Shown: positions 63,601 through 64,000 of the stretch, piece after piece | Layout of the letters: every line of letters starts with the position of its first letter | Numbering within the stretch: the stretch's first letter is position 1 | DNA from: Closterium sp. Naga37s-1 | Lineage: Eukaryota; Streptophyta; Zygnematophyceae; Desmidiales; Closteriaceae | Reading direction: 5' to 3' | Assembly: GCA_947471745.1 (NCBI GenBank) | Contig: CANJKZ010000088.1 | Span: forward strand, 1,362,001-1,426,000 | Length of the DNA: 64,000 nucleotides | Notes under the pieces: model-generated | Told to the model about the DNA's origin: nothing | What the model saw: the letters and a program-made list of their open reading frames with translations, nothing else | Database searches by the model: none | Position numbers and translations under genes: made by a program

Positions 63601-64000
63601 GAGGAGGAGGGCGGGGGTAAGCAGGAGGGGGAGCAAGCCGAGAGGAGGAGGGCGGGGGTAAGCAGGAGGGGGAGCAAGCCGAGAGGAGGAGGGCGGGGGT
63701 AAGCAGGAGGGGGAGCAAGCCGAGAGGAGGAGGGCGGGGGTAAGCAGGAGGGGGAGCAAGCCGAGAGGAGGAGGGCGGGGGTAAGCAGGAGGGGGAGCAA
63801 GCCGAGAGGAGGAGGGCGGGGGTAAGCAGGAGGGGGAGCAAGCCGAGAGGAGGAGGGCGGGGGTAAGCAGGAGGGGGAGCAAGCCGAGAGGAGGAGGGCG
63901 GGGGTAAGCAGGAGGGGGAGCAAGCCGAGAGGAGGAGGGCGGGGGTAAGCAGGAGGGGGAGCAAGCCGAGAGGAGGAGGGCGGGGGTAAGCAGGAGGGGG
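42621..64000. repeat. Distal, homogenised domain of the 41-bp array
   Basis: About 520 units with AAGCCGAG and almost no base substitutions by eye. Departures are mainly one-base changes in G-run length (near 51950, 54860, 55152, 56766, 57082, 58410, 58985, 59476, 59885, 60625, 60840, 61852), short deletions near 46158 and 59545, an inserted G near 60975, and one irregular patch at 57640-57675. Confidence 0.92.
57640..57675. repeat. Irregular unit in the distal array
   Basis: The only patch I saw that is not the 41-bp unit or a one- to three-base variant of it: GAGGAGAGGGC followed by GTAAGGGGGGTCAGCGGGGG. It may mark an internal junction between two blocks of the array. Confidence 0.7.

Larger units (their letters stand above)
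39991..64000. repeat. Giant 41-bp tandem array, about 585 copies, continuing past the window
   Basis: The first unit (one base short) starts at 39991 and the array runs without interruption to the last base. The unit has 24 G, 11 A, 5 C and 1 T on the plus strand (about 71% GC, 85% purine). It contains GGGCGGGGGTAAGCAGGA and GGGGGAGCAAG(C/A)CGAGAGG. The minus strand of the unit has no stop in any frame. Since 41 is not a multiple of three, each frame cycles through all three, giving the same 41-residue Leu/Pro/Ser-rich repeat; the plus strand meets TAA every 123 bases in each frame. No ATG exists in the unit. I call it a satellite or megaminisatellite, not a gene. Confidence 0.98.

Noticed and set aside
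39326-63964. Giant minus-strand open frames of roughly 2100 to 8150 codons across the 41-bp array
   Set aside because: All three minus frames are open because the 41-bp unit contains no stop in any frame. There is no ATG within the array, so these frames begin at TTG or run off the edge. One-base indels shift freely between frames with no sign of selection. The product would be a bare Leu/Pro/Ser repeat.
39991-64000. CRISPR-like array
   Set aside because: The repeats are directly adjacent with no unique spacers, there are no cas genes, and the setting is eukaryotic.
39991-64000. Telomeric repeat
   Set aside because: The unit is 41 bp and has no TTTAGGG-like short period; GGGGGTAAG occurs once per unit, not as a simple repeat.

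Overview
The window is nuclear DNA of a eukaryote, most likely of the green (streptophyte) lineage. Evidence: spliced genes with GT-AG introns, Ty1/Copia retroelements whose primer-binding sites match the initiator-methionine tRNA type seen in plants, and a plant-type family 81 beta-1,3-glucanase that, like land-plant members, starts without a signal peptide. Overall style (GC-rich, minisatellite-rich, Copia pol proteins with long Gly/Ala linkers) would fit a streptophyte alga such as a desmid, but the window cannot fix the species. There is no bacterial operon, CRISPR array or phage module.

Layout. (1) 1-28.3 kb is a retroelement graveyard. Element A (1-2634, minus strand) enters from the left edge. 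Element B (3324-9372, minus) is a nearly whole Copia element of a different lineage with two 442-bp LTRs. Element C (9633-27458, plus) carries element D (11978-23311, minus), which carries element E (15316-20129, plus), a three-level nest. A, C, D and E share very short LTRs (127-140 bp), TGGTAT primer sites, C-rich tandem-repeat leaders and, where the region is present, a Gly/Ala-rich pol linker. All are treated as fossils.

(2) 28.3-36.5 kb holds the host glucanase gene (30764-33924, plus, four exons, 787 codons) with a TATA box and a curious duplicate of its last codons behind the stop, then an intergenic stretch with minisatellites and one TIR-bounded non-autonomous DNA element.

(3) 36.5-39.4 kb holds a minus-strand gene I can model in seven phase-consistent exons (386 codons) encoding an unrecognised coiled-coil protein with a C-terminal membrane anchor. 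Three different pieces of this gene are tandemly amplified (4x, 4x and 3x). It converges with the glucanase gene.

(4) 39991 to the right edge (64000) is a single uninterrupted 41-bp satellite/minisatellite of about 585 copies. The proximal 2.6 kb is a variant-rich domain with duplicated blocks of units; the remaining 21.4 kb is almost perfectly homogeneous. Its minus strand is open in all three frames because the unit lacks stops, not because it is coding. The array and the exon amplifications next to it are the most unusual things in the window; I see no new defence or metabolic system.
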